Source: Verrucomicrobiota bacterium | Lineage (GTDB): Bacteria > Verrucomicrobiota > Verrucomicrobiia > Chthoniobacterales > UBA10450 | Reading direction: 5' to 3' | Length of the DNA stretch: 35,151 nt | NCBI GenBank assembly: GCA_003219215.1 | Contig: QHPY01000038.1 | Span: 1 to 35,151 of the forward strand | Shown here: positions 33,583-35,151 of the stretch, piece by piece | Layout of the letters: each line of letters opens with the position of its first letter | Position numbering within the stretch: the stretch's first letter is position 1 | The notes under the pieces: generated by a model | The model's input: the letters and a program-made list of their open reading frames with translations, nothing else | Told to the model about the DNA's origin: nothing | Databases searched by the model: none | Made by a program: the position numbers and the translations under genes

Positions 33583-34797
33583 GTGAAGATCCTCGTGCTC
33601 AATTCGGGTTCCAGCAGCCAGAAAAGCTCTCTGTACGAGATTGGCGAGAATCTTCCTGTTGATTCGCCTGCTCCTCTATGGGAAGGCAAGATTGAGTGGC
33701 GTGACGAGGTTGCGGAAGTTGAAGTCAAAAATTCCGGCAGCGTTGTACAAAAGGGCCAGGTAAGAGTCTCGTCGCGGGAGAAAGCCGTTGAGCATTTGCT
33801 GGGCACTCTGTGGAATGGCGAGCCGCGTACGGTCACGTCCCCTGCTGAGATTGATGTTGTCGGACACCGCGTCGTGCATGGCGGCCCGAAATACGCCGAA
33901 CCGGTTCTGCTCACTCCCGAGGTGAAAGCGGGAATTGCTAAAGTTTCTGCTTTCGCTCCGCTCCACAATCGCGCTGAACTCGAAGGTATGGAGGTCATTG
34001 AAAAGCTGCTAGGCGCGGTTCCCCAAGTCGCGGTTTTCGATACCGGGTTTCATCGCAGAATGCCGCAGGCTGCGGCTGTGTATCCGGGGCCCTATCAATG
34101 GTTCGAAAGCGGCATTCGTCGCTACGGATTTCACGGCGTCAATCATCAATATTGCGCGGCGCGTGCCGCGCACCTTCTAGGACGAAACCTGAACTCGTTG
34201 AAATTGGTTACTTGCCATCTAGGAAACGGTTGTTCCCTGGCTGCGATTCATCAAGGCTACAGCATCGACACGACTATGGGCTTTACTCCGTTAGAAGGTC
34301 TCATGATGGGTACTCGCTCTGGTTCGGTTGACCCGGGAATTCTCACTTACCTCATGCGCGAAGGTCAGCTCCAGGCCCAGGAGATTGATGATGTTCTAAA
34401 CAAAGAATCGGGCCTGCTGGGAATCTCGGGCATTTCGGGAGACATGCGTGAGATTCTGGCGTCCGTGAAACGAGGCCATTCACGAGCAAAGCTGGCATTC
34501 GACATCTACGTGCACCGTCTGCAGGCCGGCATTGGCGCTATGGTTGCCGTTTTGGGAGGCATTGACGTGCTGGTATTCTCTGCCGGTGTCGGAGAGAACT
34601 CGACTGAAGTGCGCGCTGCGGTTTGCAAGCCGCTGATTTTTCTCGGCCTCAAACTCGATGATGCCGCCAACGTGCAGCGCGCCCCTGATGCAGACATCGC
34701 AACGCCGGATTCGGCGGTTCGTATTTTGATAATTCGGGCCCAGGAAGACTGGGCGATCGCGAAAGAGTGTTGGCAGCTCACGCAGGTGTTCTCCTAA
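33583..34797 (+). CDS. ackA: Acetate kinase
   Basis: 404 residues from GTG 33583, 3 nt after xfp. No Shine-Dalgarno is obvious, so translation probably depends on coupling. Motifs are LVLNSGSSSQKSSLYE (2-19 region, nucleotide/phosphate loop), GHRVVHGG, FDTGFHRRMP (catalytic Asp), YGFHGVNHQYC, HLGNGCSLAAI and GTRSGSVDPGIL (catalytic Arg). It converts acetyl phosphate and ADP to acetate and ATP. The C-terminus ends normally (QLTQVFS). It is the last gene of the carbohydrate array. The next gene faces it from the minus strand, and no hairpin terminator was found between them. Confidence 0.95.
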   Translation: MKILVLNSGSSSQKSSLYEIGENLPVDSPAPLWEGKIEWRDEVAEVEVKNSGSVVQKGQVRVSSREKAVEHLLGTLWNGEPRTVTSPAEIDVVGHRVVHGGPKYAEPVLLTPEVKAGIAKVSAFAPLHNRAELEGMEVIEKLLGAVPQVAVFDTGFHRRMPQAAAVYPGPYQWFESGIRRYGFHGVNHQYCAARAAHLLGRNLNSLKLVTCHLGNGCSLAAIHQGYSIDTTMGFTPLEGLMMGTRSGSVDPGILTYLMREGQLQAQEIDDVLNKESGLLGISGISGDMREILASVKRGHSRAKLAFDIYVHRLQAGIGAMVAVLGGIDVLVFSAGVGENSTEVRAAVCKPLIFLGLKLDDAANVQRAPDADIATPDSAVRILIIRAQEDWAIAKECWQLTQVFS

Positions 34798-34893
34798 TGA
34801 GCATGGCGCAATCGTGATGAATACGCAGGACCAGCTGCGACAGGCAGTCACCGAACTTCAAGGACAGACTTATGGAATCGGCGACTATATGGC

Positions 34894-35151
34894 TCAATGT
34901 GGAGCCAAGGTAGGAGTATAGAGGTGAAAGACCTCTCGGTATGGCTCGACCGGATAGCCCTTCGCTTTCCAGGCCGCCAACCCACCCTTGAGGAACTGAA
35001 TCCGGGAAAAATGCATGGCCAGAGCTCGATGCAAAATTGCCCGGCTGGTCTTATCACCAGGACAGGTACAGTAAACAACCGCTTCTTTCTCTTTCGGGAT
35101 CAGTGACGGCGTCTCAAGCACTTCTTTTGGCGGAATCCTCCGTGCGCCAGG
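34894..35151 (-). CDS. Rhodanese-like domain protein, C-terminal part (5' end outside window)
   Basis: The minus-strand frame is open from the right edge to a stop at 34894-34896. About 85 residues are visible: RRIPPKEVLETPSLIPKEKE, then VVYCTCPGDKTSRAILHRAL and FLKGGLAAWKAKGYPVEP. This is a rhodanese fold with the active-site Cys in CTCPGDKTS, a loop resembling rhodanese domains fused to DedA/VTT membrane proteins. The N-terminal part lies outside, so a fusion cannot be tested. It could carry sulfane sulfur or serve only as a regulatory domain. A GTG at 35121 could act as a start, but homology continues upstream of it. Confidence 0.8.
   Translation of the reverse strand, partial: PGARRIPPKEVLETPSLIPKEKEAVVYCTCPGDKTSRAILHRALAMHFSRIQFLKGGLAAWKAKGYPVEPYREVFHLYTPTLAPH

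Noticed and set aside
34817-34921. 34-codon open frame after ackA
   Set aside because: It is short, without a ribosome site, and its end overlaps the opposing rhodanese gene.

Overview
The window looks like chromosomal DNA of an acidobacterium (Acidobacteriota, probably the Terriglobia/Koribacter side). This is inferred from moderately high GC, the style of the TolC/EmrAB and RND proteins, the small sigma-like and STAS-like proteins and the lipoprotein-sorting/LPG-synthase-like genes. No rRNA or tRNA is present to confirm it.

Layout. (1) 1-4087, plus strand: a tightly packed lipid-headgroup locus. It holds the tail of an outer-membrane lipoprotein-sorting-like protein, an LPG-synthase-type membrane protein, a CDP-alcohol phosphotransferase with a degenerate nucleotidyltransferase domain fused at its N-terminus, a LicC-like cytidylyl/nucleotidyltransferase and an endonuclease/exonuclease/phosphatase-family enzyme. 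(2) 4088-6628: a scar region. It holds the 3' end of a decayed group II intron (maturase X-domain and domain V) joined to a truncated conserved hypothetical gene, an intact SDR oxidoreductase, and the 3' end of an RND pump abutting the 3' end of a sigma-54 activator. (3) 6629-13490: a regulatory and efflux region with a STAS-like protein, a sigma-like protein, a 5'-truncated tolC followed by emrA and emrB, two paralogous small membrane proteins, a helical hypothetical protein and an RsbW-like ATPase. (4) 13510-15538, minus strand: a secreted protein and a diadenylate-cyclase-fold protein, translationally overlapping. (5) 15560-18249: a long leader followed by a collapsed RND operon, a Spy/CpxP-like periplasmic protein and a maltoporin 3' fragment. 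(6) 18267-34797, plus strand: a 16.5-kb sugar-catabolism array (sugar MFS permease, glk, histidine phosphatase, tal, pgi, DUF2090 aldolase-like protein, gnd, zwf, pgl, rpiB, tkt, xfp, ackA). (7) The right edge carries part of a rhodanese-domain gene on the minus strand.

Most interesting signal. Three separate loci (before the STAS/sigma-like pair, before the RsbW-like ATPase, and before the RND remnant) share the same promoter architecture. Each has four hexamers of the type (C/T)TCGAC at an exact 9-bp period (33 bp), then 63-66 bp, then an exact -24/-12 sigma-54 promoter (TGGC-N7-TTGC). This reads as a sigma-54 regulon with an unusual direct-repeat enhancer. It controls parts that resemble a partner-switching module plus an efflux system. 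The window also contains the DNA-binding tail of a sigma-54 activator.

How the sugar genes fit together. Sugar imported by the permease is phosphorylated by Glk. Pgi, Zwf, Gnd, RpiB, Tal and Tkt interconvert hexose and pentose phosphates. Xfp splits sugar phosphates to acetyl phosphate, and AckA turns that into acetate and ATP. No phosphofructokinase, ribulose-phosphate epimerase or phosphotransacetylase lies in the window. pgl carries a single-base frameshift. Several other genes are broken at abrupt joints, so either this region has undergone repeated deletion or the assembly should be checked.
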